Assembly (NCBI GenBank): GCA_947643715.1 | Contig: CANRXB010000008.1 | Coordinates: forward strand, 1-64,000 | DNA: 64,000 nt | Reading direction: 5' to 3' | Source: an uncultured bacterium | GTDB taxonomy: Bacteria > Bacillota > Clostridia > Oscillospirales > Oscillospiraceae | Shown here: piece after piece, positions 53,867 to 62,113 of the stretch | Layout: each line of letters begins with the position of its first letter | Position numbering within the stretch: position 1 is the first letter of the stretch | The notes under the pieces: model-generated | Database searches by the model: none | The model's input: only the letters and a program-made list of their open reading frames with translations | What the model was told of the DNA's origin: nothing | Position numbers and translations under genes: made by a program

Positions 53867-55045
53867 ATGAAAGGGAAAAAGAAGGGGAAGACCGCAGGGC
53901 CGTCCAAGCAGGAGCGAAAGGACGCAGTACGCAAAAAGGTCCAGGAGGCGTTCTCTGGCGAGGTGAAGGTCGAAATCATACCAGCGACTTATGATCTTGA
54001 GCCGGAGGTGCCAAGGGTGCTGCGTGTGGCTGCTTACTGCCGCGTCAGCACCGACCAGGCCAGCCAGACCGGGAGCTACGAGTTGCAGGTGCAGTATTAT
54101 GAGAATTACATCCAAAACCACCCCGGCTGGGAGTATGTAGGCACTTTTGCAGACGAGGGCATTTCTGGTACGAGTGTCGCCAAGAGGAAACAGTTCAAGG
54201 AGATGATCGAGGCTTGCAAGGAGGGAAGAATCGACCTCATCATCACGAAGGACATCCGCCGCTTTGCGAGGAACACCCTCGATTGCCTGTCCTACATCCG
54301 GCAGCTTAAGAAACTCGACCCGCCAGTTGGAATCCTCTTTGAGGACGAGCATCTGAACACACTGGATAGGGGCATTGACGCCATGCTTGCCCTGTTGAGC
54401 AGCGTTGCACAGGGTGAGTCGGAAAACAAGTCGGAGGCCATCAAATGGTCGTACAAGAGGCGTTTTGCCAAAGGCATGACGCTTGCTCCGACCTGGGCCT
54501 TGCTCGGCTATGACACCGATGAGAAAGGGAATATGTTCATTGTGCCGGACGAGGCTGATACCGTGAGATTCATCTACGCCAACTACCTTGACGGGGTATC
54601 GGTGAAAGAAATCGCCGCTATGCTGACCGCCGCCCAGGTGCCGACCGTGAAGGGCCTTGAGGTGTGGCCAGTAGGGAGCGTTTACAACATCCTCCGAAAT
54701 GAAAAATACTGTGGGGATGTTATCAATCAGAAGACCGTCACCCCAGATTTCCTCGACCATAAGGTGGTCAAGAACCGGGGCCAGGAGCGGAAGTACATCG
54801 TCCGCGACCACCACCCCGCCATCATCGAGCGGAGCGATTGGGACAAGGTGCAAGCCATGCTCTCTGACCGCAGCCGCAGGCGCGGGCGGACGAGGAAGGA
54901 CAAGCCCATCGAGCGGCTGGCAATCACCACTATCAAGCGGGGACGTTTGAAGGGCTTTGTCGTCCTTGACCCCCACTGGAGCCGAAAGGACTGGACGAAG
55001 GTCCTGTCCGCACTGAACATTCAAAGCGAAGAAAAGGAGAATTGA
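53867..55045 (+). CDS. Large serine recombinase 1, without zinc ribbon
   Basis: 392 residues. Resolvase-type catalytic domain (about 50-200) with the active serine in 'VAAYCRVSTDQASQTGSYEL' and 'DIRRFARNTLDCLSYI', then the recombinase domain ('WPVGSVYNILRNEKYCGDVI'). Unlike the other two recombinases it has no CxxC...C zinc-ribbon domain and ends soon after a basic stretch ('DRSRRRGRTRKDKP'). A 45-residue charged N-terminal extension precedes the catalytic domain. Followed after two bases by a small gene, so the pair may act together. Ribosome site GGGAGG. Confidence 0.92.
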   Translation: MKGKKKGKTAGPSKQERKDAVRKKVQEAFSGEVKVEIIPATYDLEPEVPRVLRVAAYCRVSTDQASQTGSYELQVQYYENYIQNHPGWEYVGTFADEGISGTSVAKRKQFKEMIEACKEGRIDLIITKDIRRFARNTLDCLSYIRQLKKLDPPVGILFEDEHLNTLDRGIDAMLALLSSVAQGESENKSEAIKWSYKRRFAKGMTLAPTWALLGYDTDEKGNMFIVPDEADTVRFIYANYLDGVSVKEIAAMLTAAQVPTVKGLEVWPVGSVYNILRNEKYCGDVINQKTVTPDFLDHKVVKNRGQERKYIVRDHHPAIIERSDWDKVQAMLSDRSRRRGRTRKDKPIERLAITTIKRGRLKGFVVLDPHWSRKDWTKVLSALNIQSEEKEN

Positions 55046-55047
55046 TT

Positions 55048-55479
55048 ATGTCCATGTTGAGCAAGTTCGAGGTCATCGAGATCGTGAAGCACGTCCCACC
55101 CATGTCCCTCATCATCGAGCCGACCAAGCTCCGGCAGACGCGGGGCATCGTGGAGGCGTTGGAGTACGCGCCGTTCGTCCACTACCTGCTGGACAGCGGC
55201 TCCAAGAAGCTGGCCATCCAGGTGACCACCGAGAAGGACCCGCAGAAGGTCGCCTTCTCCAAGGAGAAGGACGAGCAGGGCGCGTTGGCGGTGCTGTACC
55301 AGAACAGCAAGCTGGTGGAGACCATCCGGGCGGTCATGCCGGAGTGGGACCCCAGCAAGAAATACAAGGTCCCCGGCACCTACAGCAAGACGGACAAGGC
55401 CATCATCTTCGACTTGAAGAAGGGTGTGCCGTATGCCCGTGGGGAGCATAAGAAAAAGGGCGAGGCCACTGAGGAGTAA
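55048..55479 (+). CDS. 143-residue protein encoded with recombinase 1
   Basis: Not recognised. Soluble, basic, with 'PMSLIIEPTKLRQTRGIVEA' and 'YAPFVHYLLDSGSKKLAIQV'. AAGGAG eight bases before ATG 55048, which lies two bases after the recombinase stop; an alternative TTG at 55042 overlaps that stop. Position suggests a recombination accessory or directionality protein, which is inference only. Confidence 0.75.
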   Translation: MSMLSKFEVIEIVKHVPPMSLIIEPTKLRQTRGIVEALEYAPFVHYLLDSGSKKLAIQVTTEKDPQKVAFSKEKDEQGALAVLYQNSKLVETIRAVMPEWDPSKKYKVPGTYSKTDKAIIFDLKKGVPYARGEHKKKGEATEE

Positions 55480-55521
55480 GCGAGGCAGGCCCGGATGAGA
55501 GGGGGCTGATAACGAAGAAAA

Positions 55522-55558
55522 GGGGGCGACCGCCAGCGTTGAACTGGTAGGTCGCCCC
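55522..55558 (+). repeat. 37-bp hairpin repeat, copy A
   Basis: GGGGGCGACC ... GGTCGCCCC hairpin, identical to copy B at 57168-57204 except two bases, same orientation. Lies just past the radical-SAM stop and after the 143-residue gene; may serve as a terminator, or mark a cassette border. Confidence 0.85.
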
Positions 55559-55577
55559 ATTGCTGTGATTACACTTG

Positions 55578-56684
55578 TTAGTATCCCTTATTTGAGATAA
55601 GGCGCCTAATCATCGGGTTAGCTTGTCGGTCAGCCAAACGGTGATCTTCGGAGTCTGAGAGATAGGTCTTAATGTATGAATAAATCCCTTTGGTAATCTT
55701 GCAGGTTGAACCGCCGTTTTCGGTAATTCCGCCCTCGTTTAACGCCACATTGTTGCAACCACCAGCACAGAAAGGAAACACTTCACAGTTTTGGCATTTG
55801 TATCGCCGTTCGATTGCGCCCTCAAGAAGGCGGCGAAAACCATCGGATTGGAACGCATCGGATAATTTGTCGTAATCCCAAATGCTCCCCAGGCCAAACT
55901 CATCCGGAAAGTATCGATTACATGGAACAATGCTTCCATCATATCTTATGCCTAACCACTTGCCAAGACATGACGTATATTTACAAACACTCTTTTTCCC
56001 AAAAATGATGAATTTAAGGATTCTTTCAAAGTAGTCCACATGGACGTTGCATTTTGCATCTGCAATCCAGTAATCAAAGAATTCTTGTAGCCGCTGAATT
56101 GTATGTGATGCATCCAGAGCCAATTCAGAATCATTCACTGCTGTAGTGTGAACATAGGGGTTGATACTATAATTGGCGTTTAGACGTTTAAATAATTCAT
56201 AACTTTCAATGAGAGTGTCCACATTTTTTCGGGACAAAACCATGATGAAACCGCAGGCTTTCCCGCGGCTCAGAAGTTTTTCCCGTCCAGCTAATATCCT
56301 TTCGGAGTCTCCTCTTAAATACTCATTGTTTATCCCATCAAATGAGCTCCCCACCCCGATATGGCTGCTACATAGAAAATCTGCCATATCATCGGTAAGA
56401 AGAGTCAAATTGCTCTGCATCCGATTTATTACATGAACACCAGGGTATGACGTTTGTAGCTGTAAGGCTTCTTCAAAAAAAGATTTACCCATGCAGAGAG
56501 GTTCTCCGCCATGCCAAATGATGAGCACATTTTGATAGCAGGCAAAAGTAATGTCATACAACCTACGTAGTGTCTCACCACTCATTCTTCCCTCTTTTTC
56601 GTGGAAACTACTATGGAAACAATAAACGCAATTCATGTTACAGCAATCCGTGGGCATTACCAAGAGATTAATTTTATTCTTCAT
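55578..56684 (-). CDS. Radical SAM/SPASM peptide-modifying enzyme
   Basis: 368 residues. The radical SAM cluster motif is in 'PTDCCNMNCVYCFHSS' (Cys15, Cys19, Cys22), with 'IIWHGGEPLCMGKSFFEEA' as the SAM-binding GGEP-type motif. The C-terminal third has SPASM cysteines ('CKYTSCLGKWLG', 'GSIVPCNRYF', 'CQNCEVFPFCAGGC', 'GSTCKITKG') for auxiliary [4Fe-4S] clusters. Such enzymes mature ribosomal peptides (thioether, cyclophane, epimer or C-C links) or sulfatases. No sulfatase is near; a repeat peptide gene lies ten bases upstream on the same strand. GAGG sits seven bases before ATG 56684. Confidence 0.9.
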   Translation of the reverse strand: MKNKINLLVMPTDCCNMNCVYCFHSSFHEKEGRMSGETLRRLYDITFACYQNVLIIWHGGEPLCMGKSFFEEALQLQTSYPGVHVINRMQSNLTLLTDDMADFLCSSHIGVGSSFDGINNEYLRGDSERILAGREKLLSRGKACGFIMVLSRKNVDTLIESYELFKRLNANYSINPYVHTTAVNDSELALDASHTIQRLQEFFDYWIADAKCNVHVDYFERILKFIIFGKKSVCKYTSCLGKWLGIRYDGSIVPCNRYFPDEFGLGSIWDYDKLSDAFQSDGFRRLLEGAIERRYKCQNCEVFPFCAGGCNNVALNEGGITENGGSTCKITKGIYSYIKTYLSDSEDHRLADRQANPMIRRLISNKGY

Positions 56685-56693
56685 TCCAGGGCC

Positions 56694-56999
56694 TCAGTAG
56701 TCATCGTGCGAATCCTCGTGCTTTGTATCGGTGTAATCATCGTAGTCATCATGGGTATCTTCGTGTTGAGTATCCGTATAGTCATCATGGTCTTCATGGT
56801 CGTCATACCAATCATCATCTGTGTGGGTATCACGGCAATACCAATCATCATCGTGATCATTACCTTCATCAGTATGGCGATTCCTGCAAGAATAGTCATC
56901 GTCATAATCGCTACCTCTATCTGTGTGATCATCATAACCGTAGGAAGATGAATACCCGGTTTGGCTCTCATACTCGGAAAACAGTTCATCGATGCTCAT
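56694..56999 (-). CDS. Asp/His/Tyr-rich repeat peptide, probable RiPP precursor
   Basis: 101 residues. A short leader-like N-terminus (about 1-20, 'MSIDELFSEYESQTGYSSSY') is followed by a core made almost only of Asp, His, Tyr, Thr, Glu and Trp. Residues 72-86 and 87-101 are a tandem 15-residue repeat ('DDYTDTQHEDTHDDY' / 'DDYTDTKHEDSHDDY'). Residues 33-44 and 50-61 are a second imperfect repeat, each with one Cys ('DDDYSCRNRHTD' / 'DDDWYCRDTHTD'). Aromatic-X-Asp and His-X-Asp triplets recur. First gene of the operon, with GGGGGTGGG before the ATG and a near-consensus promoter. Confidence 0.82.
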   Translation of the reverse strand: MSIDELFSEYESQTGYSSSYGYDDHTDRGSDYDDDYSCRNRHTDEGNDHDDDWYCRDTHTDDDWYDDHEDHDDYTDTQHEDTHDDYDDYTDTKHEDSHDDY

Positions 57000-57055
57000 C
57001 AGCGCCCACCCCCAGTGAAGAGATATGGAATAATTCTACCATCCAGCGTTAATCA

Positions 57056-57084
57056 ATCATATCACCGCACAAAGGTCATGTCAA
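57056..57084 (-). promoter_or_regulatory. Promoter of the RiPP cassette
   Basis: Minus strand TTGACA (57079-57084), 17 bases, TATGAT (57056-57061). Confidence 0.88.
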
Positions 57085-57167
57085 GGCCAGTGCAACCACA
57101 CAAATCCAGCCCTTATTGATTCAATTTCATGCCCAGAACCAAATACTGAAAAGGCTGACAGCAAAAC

Positions 57168-57204
57168 GGGGGCGACCGCCAGCGTTGCACTGGAAGGTCG
57201 CCCC
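57168..57204 (+). repeat. 37-bp hairpin repeat, copy B
   Basis: Second copy of the hairpin at 55522-55558 with two base changes, same orientation, 19 bases past the end of recombinase 2. Together the copies bracket the RiPP operon. Confidence 0.85.
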
Positions 57205-57222
57205 CGTCTTGGGTTGCTGGTG

Positions 57223-58653
57223 TCAGGTTATGTCCTTGGCCCGAAGCTCGGTGCCATCGAGCAGGAAGAAGTCGATGCTCCCGTCAGGGTGAACGAGGCA
57301 GCGTTCCAGCACCTTGTTCACGATGGCGGTGTCAAGCCCGGTCAGTGGCTCGGCATCGGCGGTGAGGTTAATGAGCTGCTCTGCGCGGTAGGCCAGGAGT
57401 GCGTTCTCATCGGCGCACTCGACTGTCCGCTCCCACTCCGGGAGGTACTTCTCCCTGTATGCCAGGAGATAGTTCCAGGCATCCACGAAGGCTTGATGTA
57501 AGGCCCGCTCCTCGATCTTCTCACAGCCGCAACCAGGCACTCCCTTCACCTCATAGTAACTGGAACACATCCAGACGATTTTCTTGGCGTTGAGGCGGGT
57601 CAGCGTCCGTCTGCGGAAAAGCCGACCACACTTTCCGCAGAACACCTTGGTGGAGAAGGGCTGCTCGTCCGTGTAGCGACCACTGGTTCGGAGCTGCCCA
57701 GCGTCCAGGTAAAGGCTCCGCCGCTCGATCTCCATCTGGACGATGTCCCACAAATCCTTGGGGATGATGGCCTCGTGGTTGTGCTTGACCCAAACCTGGT
57801 CAACCTCGCCATTATTCTTGACTGTCTTTTTACTGAGGTAGTCGGCGGTATAGGTCTTTTGGAGTAACGCATCGCCGGTGTACTTCTCATTGCGGAGGAT
57901 GCCCATGATGGTGGACACACACCACTTCGGCTCTCCCATGACTCCGGGAACTCCCTCCTCCCGGAGCCGCCGAGCAATCACCCCAGGGCCGTTGCCGTCC
58001 ATGAACTCAGCGTAGATGCGGCGAACAATAGCGGCCTGCTCCGGGTTTACCACCAGCCTCCCATCCTTGTCCTTGTCATAGCCGAGGAAGCGGTTGGTGT
58101 TGAGATGCAGCACCCCTTGGGTGAACAGGTAGCGGATACCCCAGGTGGTGTTCTCCGAGATGGAGCGGCTCTCGTCCTGGGCCAGCGAGGAGAGGATCGT
58201 GAAAAGCAACTCGCCGGAGCCGTCCAGGGTGTTGATTCCCTCCTTCTCAAACACCACCCCGATGCCCAGGTCTTTGAGCAGCCGTGTGTACTTTAGGCAA
58301 TCCTGGGTGTTCCGGGCGAACCGGCTAATCGACTTCGTAATGACCATGTCAATTTTTCCGGCCTTGCAGTCGGCAATCATGCGGTGGAACTCCTCTCGGT
58401 GGCGGGTGTTCGTGCCGGTAATGCCACGGTCGGGGTAGATGTCCACCAGTTCATACTCCGGGTGCCGCCGAGCATAGTCGAGGAAATACTCCTTCTGGTT
58501 TTCAAAACTCAGGAGCTGATCCTCTTGCTCAGTGGAAACGCGGCAGTAGGCAGCAAGGCGGATTCTGTGCTGTCGGGTGGCGGCACGGTTGCGGGTTTCT
58601 GGCCTCGCAGGGATGTGAAGGACTTCTCTGGTTGGTGTGCTTACTCTTGGCAT
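57223..58653 (-). CDS. Large serine recombinase 2
   Basis: 476 residues. Catalytic domain with 'LAAYCRVSTEQEDQLLSFEN' and 'SISRFARNTQDCLKYTRLL', recombinase domain ('KWCVSTIMGILRNEKYTGDA') and a zinc ribbon ('FCGKCGRLFRRR' ... 'WMCSSYYEVKGVPGCGC'). Overlaps the end of recombinase 3 by 13 bases in a different frame, so the two are expressed together. Confidence 0.95.
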   Translation of the reverse strand: MPRVSTPTREVLHIPARPETRNRAATRQHRIRLAAYCRVSTEQEDQLLSFENQKEYFLDYARRHPEYELVDIYPDRGITGTNTRHREEFHRMIADCKAGKIDMVITKSISRFARNTQDCLKYTRLLKDLGIGVVFEKEGINTLDGSGELLFTILSSLAQDESRSISENTTWGIRYLFTQGVLHLNTNRFLGYDKDKDGRLVVNPEQAAIVRRIYAEFMDGNGPGVIARRLREEGVPGVMGEPKWCVSTIMGILRNEKYTGDALLQKTYTADYLSKKTVKNNGEVDQVWVKHNHEAIIPKDLWDIVQMEIERRSLYLDAGQLRTSGRYTDEQPFSTKVFCGKCGRLFRRRTLTRLNAKKIVWMCSSYYEVKGVPGCGCEKIEERALHQAFVDAWNYLLAYREKYLPEWERTVECADENALLAYRAEQLINLTADAEPLTGLDTAIVNKVLERCLVHPDGSIDFFLLDGTELRAKDIT

Positions 58654-59888
58654 AAATCATCTTCCTTTCCATATTGGCACTCGCTGAATGCCTCGTATTC
58701 GTCTTTGGGGAGGGCGGTGAACCGATGCATCCCGAACTCGTCATCGTAGGGGATAACGGTCACTGGCTCATCGAACTCCCCCCAAGCTAACGTAACCTCC
58801 GCTGGGAGCCAGATGCCCTTGCAGGCCGCAGCCGACACCTTGATGTTGGTCTTGCAAGCCCAATACTCCCGGCGACCGTTGCTCCATTTGTGGATAAGCC
58901 TCTCGCCGCAGTAAGGGCAGAACAGTTTCCCGGTCATGGGGTAGTGGGTGCGGCAGGAGCGGGGTTGAGAAGGAGGGGGAGGTAGAGGGTTGTCCAGGTG
59001 TTCTCTCCGCTGGGCAAGGACGGCCTGGACTTCATCCCAGAGATCGGGAGGGACGATGGCATCGTGGTTGTGCTTGATGTACCACTGGTCTTGCTCCCCA
59101 CGGTTCGGATGGCTGATGCGGCGGCTGTCTTTGACCGTTTTCTGCAAAACTAAATCGCCCTTGTACATCTCATTCCGAAGTACACGGGCGACACCAGTAT
59201 CATCCCATTTCCCACCTTTGGGGGCCGGGATATTATTTTTGTTGAGATAGGCTTTGATTTTCGAGGCCCACACTCCCCTCGCAGCGAGGTCGAACATCAG
59301 CCTCACCACTTGGGCCTCGTCCTCTTTGACACAGAGGTTTCCCGCCCTGTCAGCGCAGAAGCCGTAGGTGCGCTCCGAAGCGGCTGTGCGAATCTGCTGG
59401 GCGAATTTGTGCCGGTACATCATCCTTGCGCCCTGGCTGGCACTCTCGCTCTCAGCCTGGGCGAAGGCCCCCTTGATGGTGAGCATCAACTCCCCGGAGG
59501 CGGAGAGGGTGTCGATATTCTGTAACTCGAAGAACACCGAGATACCCAGGGCCTTCAACTCGCGTGTGGCATCCAGCAGGGTGTAGGTGTTTCTGGCAAA
59601 CCGAGAGATGCTCTTGACCAGCACCATGTCGAACTTCCCGCGCCGTGCATCTTGGAGCATCTGCTGAAAACCAGGGCGGTTTTCTTTATAGCCCGTTATC
59701 CCTTCGTCACTGTACACCCCAGCGAACTCCCAAGCAGGGTTATCGCTGATGAGCTGCTGGTAGTATGCGGTCTGGTTCACCAGTGAATCCTCCTGCTCCT
59801 CGGTAGCTGTGGACACGCGGGCGTAGGCACAAACTCGGAGCCGTTTGCCGGAATTTCGGTTTTTTCTGGGAATAATACGGATGCGCAT
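58641..59888 (-). CDS. Large serine recombinase 3
   Basis: 415 residues. 'VCAYARVSTATEEQEDSLVN' carries the catalytic serine, 'SISRFARNTYTLLDATREL' the helix E start, 'WDDTGVARVLRNEMYKGDLV' the recombinase domain and 'KLFCPYCGERLIHKWSNGRR' with a later 'AACKGIW' the zinc ribbon. AAAGGAGG before ATG 59888. Upstream member of the recombinase 3-2 pair. Confidence 0.95.
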   Translation of the reverse strand: MRIRIIPRKNRNSGKRLRVCAYARVSTATEEQEDSLVNQTAYYQQLISDNPAWEFAGVYSDEGITGYKENRPGFQQMLQDARRGKFDMVLVKSISRFARNTYTLLDATRELKALGISVFFELQNIDTLSASGELMLTIKGAFAQAESESASQGARMMYRHKFAQQIRTAASERTYGFCADRAGNLCVKEDEAQVVRLMFDLAARGVWASKIKAYLNKNNIPAPKGGKWDDTGVARVLRNEMYKGDLVLQKTVKDSRRISHPNRGEQDQWYIKHNHDAIVPPDLWDEVQAVLAQRREHLDNPLPPPPSQPRSCRTHYPMTGKLFCPYCGERLIHKWSNGRREYWACKTNIKVSAAACKGIWLPAEVTLAWGEFDEPVTVIPYDDEFGMHRFTALPKDEYEAFSECQYGKEDDLCQE

Positions 59889-59920
59889 GGGCCATCCTCC
59901 TTTCCTTTCGGGGTAGTCTA

Positions 59921-59949
59921 TCTATCACTCTAAAGGGCCGATTAGTCAA
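59921..59949 (-). promoter_or_regulatory. Promoter of recombinases 3 and 2
   Basis: Minus strand TTGACT (59944-59949), 17 bases, GATAGA (59921-59926). Confidence 0.65.
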
Positions 59950-59983
59950 GTAAAAGGTTGCGATTTTTTGAGTAATTCTCAAA

Positions 59984-60019
59984 GGCAAAAAAGGAAGGCC
60001 GGACTGATTTTGTCCGGCC
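59984..60019 (-). terminator. Terminator of the ExoIII-RT operon
   Basis: Stem GGCCGGAC / GTCCGGCC with a seven-base loop, followed on the minus strand by TTCCTTTTTT. Intrinsic terminator rather than group II intron domain V. Confidence 0.88.
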
Positions 60020-60037
60020 CATTCTGGGGTTGAATGG

Positions 60038-62113
60038 TTAAAGCTGGTACTTTTTGATGATGTAGGCCATGTGCTGCTGTAACTCGAAAACTGCATTGTC
60101 TGGTAACTTCTGTGATGTCAGGGCTTTGGGAATCTCCAGTTTTGAGCGGCCCAGCTCATCCCGGACCAGTTGGATTTTGCCCTTTTCAAAGTTGATGTAC
60201 TTGAGCGAATAGCCCTCGGTCAGCCATGCCTCCGCCATCATGTTGCAGTTCTGCCGTGGATACCACCAGTCCTTATTCTTCCTTGCGGATGCTGGCAGTG
60301 GTCTACCATCAATTTTTTCAATTTCCTTGAATGTCAGAGTTACCGAGGCAGCAGTACAGGCAGCAAAATACTGCTTCAGTTTAATATGCTTCCAGTTCTC
60401 CGGGATTTCCTTCTTTTGCCTCGTCCCCTTTGGCGGAGCCGCCTCGATTTCTCCCAGAGCTGCCATAACGTCATAGGGTGTCATGGCTCCAATATCCTCC
60501 ATCGTCCTATAAACCTCAAAACTGCTCTGCTCACAGATTTTGTGGATATAAGCGGAGTTTTTTATCGATGGAGGCCGGGAGAGGTCTATCTGCACCACCG
60601 TGCGGGGTTGGTCTACCAAAATCGGGCGACCGCAGTAGAAACAGATGCCACCCTGCCGCTCCCACACGGCCCGATACTTCCCATTAACATTCCTGATATC
60701 GCTGGCATGGGTGCGGTGGTCAATGTAGTCCGTATCAAGGAATGGATTTGCATTTGTTTTGATTTTTGCGTGTTCCAGAAGCAGGGTGTCCGCCAGCCGG
60801 ATGACACGGACGCTTTTATCTTCCGGCAAAGCATAGCAGTGGCGACCATCTGCCTCTTTGTACCAGTATCTGTCGATTACCTTTTTTTTCGCCAGCTTGG
60901 GGTGTTTAGCGAAAGCGGCCTCAAGCAGAGCGGCTTGCACGGCGGCATCGACCCGTTTGAATGCGTCTCGTGCATCGCTGTAACGATGGTAATTTGCCCA
61001 GCCACGCAGTTTTTGATTGACCAGAATGATAAGGTCACGCTGGGACTTCCGAAAGGTCTGAATCGTCTCTTTCAAGTTGGTGATGATCCTTTGGACGGCC
61101 CGCTCTGAAGGGTAAGAATAGATAAAGCCGTTCTTCTTGATGAACGTCTGCCCAAGGAAATCAAAGCCCTCGTCAACAGTGCGGATGTGTGTTTTCTCCT
61201 TGGAGAGTGTCAGGCCCCGTTCAGCAAGAAAGCTGGAGAGCAATTCGATGACCCTTTCCGCATCAGTACGGGTGCGTACCGTTATGAGGATATCATCCGC
61301 AAACCTAATCAGATTTCCGTTTGCAAAGTCATCTGGGTATTCTGTTCCAAACAGCCCGCGGTAGATGTATTTTTGCAGACCATCCAGCACATAATTCCCC
61401 AGATATGGGGATAGGTTGGCTCCCTCAGAGATACCTTCGCCCTCTGCTGGGAACAGCTCTCCGGCAAACACTATCCCAACGGAGAGCAGCTCCCGCAGCA
61501 CCTTCTTGTCCATCGGAACATTTTCTAAGAGCCAAGAATGGTGAATATGCGAAAAGTATGCCTTGATGTCCCCGCAGACCACCACGCTCGGCGCATTGTT
61601 TCCTTTGAGGCTCTCCAGCACATAGGCTTGGGCATCTTGCGTTGAGCGGCCCGGACGGAAAGCAAAGGACTTCCTCTCTGCCTGGGCCTCTGCCACGGGG
61701 ATGAAGGAGTATCCATAGAGGACATTAATGGCCCGGTCAAAGTAGGTCGGTATCCCGGACTTGCGCTCCTTGCCCGTGTTCTTCGATATGATGTTGATCT
61801 GGCGCAAAGGCTGTGCATGGTAGTCCTTTGAGGTCAGGCGCATTGCCGCCCTCATCATCTGGCCTGGGGTGCGCCATCGAACACCGTCCACCCCAGGGCC
61901 GGAGCCTGAGTTGGCAACGTGCCGGACAGCGAGGCACTTGATGTCCATGTCTCTGACGATGCGTTTTTGTATGTCGCCCACGGCTTTACTGTCCTTGCGA
62001 AAAGCCGCCTTTGTCAACTCCCCCTGCCAGCGTCTCAGCTTTTCCTCGGCAGCGGGCCAGTCGATATCGTCCCACAGTTTTCCCAACTGCTCATCTGTGA
62101 ATTCAATGCCCAT
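60038..62113 (-). CDS. Group-II-like reverse transcriptase with degenerate HNH and extra C-terminal domain
   Basis: 691 residues. RT fingers/palm at about 45-330: 'GPGVDGVRW', 'RKSFAFRPGRSTQDAQAY', 'VVCGDIKAYFSHI', 'GISEGANLSPYLGNYVLDGL' (SP as in group II RTs, but EG replaces QG) and catalytic 'IRFADDILITV' (FADD at 271-274 instead of YADD). A maturase/thumb-like region 'NQKLRGWANYHRYSDARDAF' follows at 365-390. Residues 485-530 resemble the group II HNH zinc module ('GGICFYCGRPIL', 'IHKIC') but the core reads QIDL where a catalytic histidine is expected. About 160 further residues are unrecognised. No group II intron domain V is visible downstream. The ATG overlaps the ExoIII stop (TAATG). 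Confidence 0.88.
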   Translation of the reverse strand: MGIEFTDEQLGKLWDDIDWPAAEEKLRRWQGELTKAAFRKDSKAVGDIQKRIVRDMDIKCLAVRHVANSGSGPGVDGVRWRTPGQMMRAAMRLTSKDYHAQPLRQINIISKNTGKERKSGIPTYFDRAINVLYGYSFIPVAEAQAERKSFAFRPGRSTQDAQAYVLESLKGNNAPSVVVCGDIKAYFSHIHHSWLLENVPMDKKVLRELLSVGIVFAGELFPAEGEGISEGANLSPYLGNYVLDGLQKYIYRGLFGTEYPDDFANGNLIRFADDILITVRTRTDAERVIELLSSFLAERGLTLSKEKTHIRTVDEGFDFLGQTFIKKNGFIYSYPSERAVQRIITNLKETIQTFRKSQRDLIILVNQKLRGWANYHRYSDARDAFKRVDAAVQAALLEAAFAKHPKLAKKKVIDRYWYKEADGRHCYALPEDKSVRVIRLADTLLLEHAKIKTNANPFLDTDYIDHRTHASDIRNVNGKYRAVWERQGGICFYCGRPILVDQPRTVVQIDLSRPPSIKNSAYIHKICEQSSFEVYRTMEDIGAMTPYDVMAALGEIEAAPPKGTRQKKEIPENWKHIKLKQYFAACTAASVTLTFKEIEKIDGRPLPASARKNKDWWYPRQNCNMMAEAWLTEGYSLKYINFEKGKIQLVRDELGRSKLEIPKALTSQKLPDNAVFELQQHMAYIIKKYQL

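Noticed and set aside
56601-56951. Hydrophobic Ile/Val-rich plus-strand frame over the repeat peptide
   Set aside because: It is the antisense reading of Asp/His codons (GAT/CAT read as ATC/ATG), so the apparent membrane protein is an artefact of the repeat.
60038-62113. Group II intron
   Set aside because: The RT has group II features, but an intrinsic terminator follows directly, an unrelated nuclease gene overlaps its start, and no domain V/VI-like sequence is seen on either side.
51460-62113. Diversity-generating retroelement
   Set aside because: The RT has the SP form of motif 4 rather than the SQ form of DGR enzymes, and no template/variable repeat pair differing at adenines was found.
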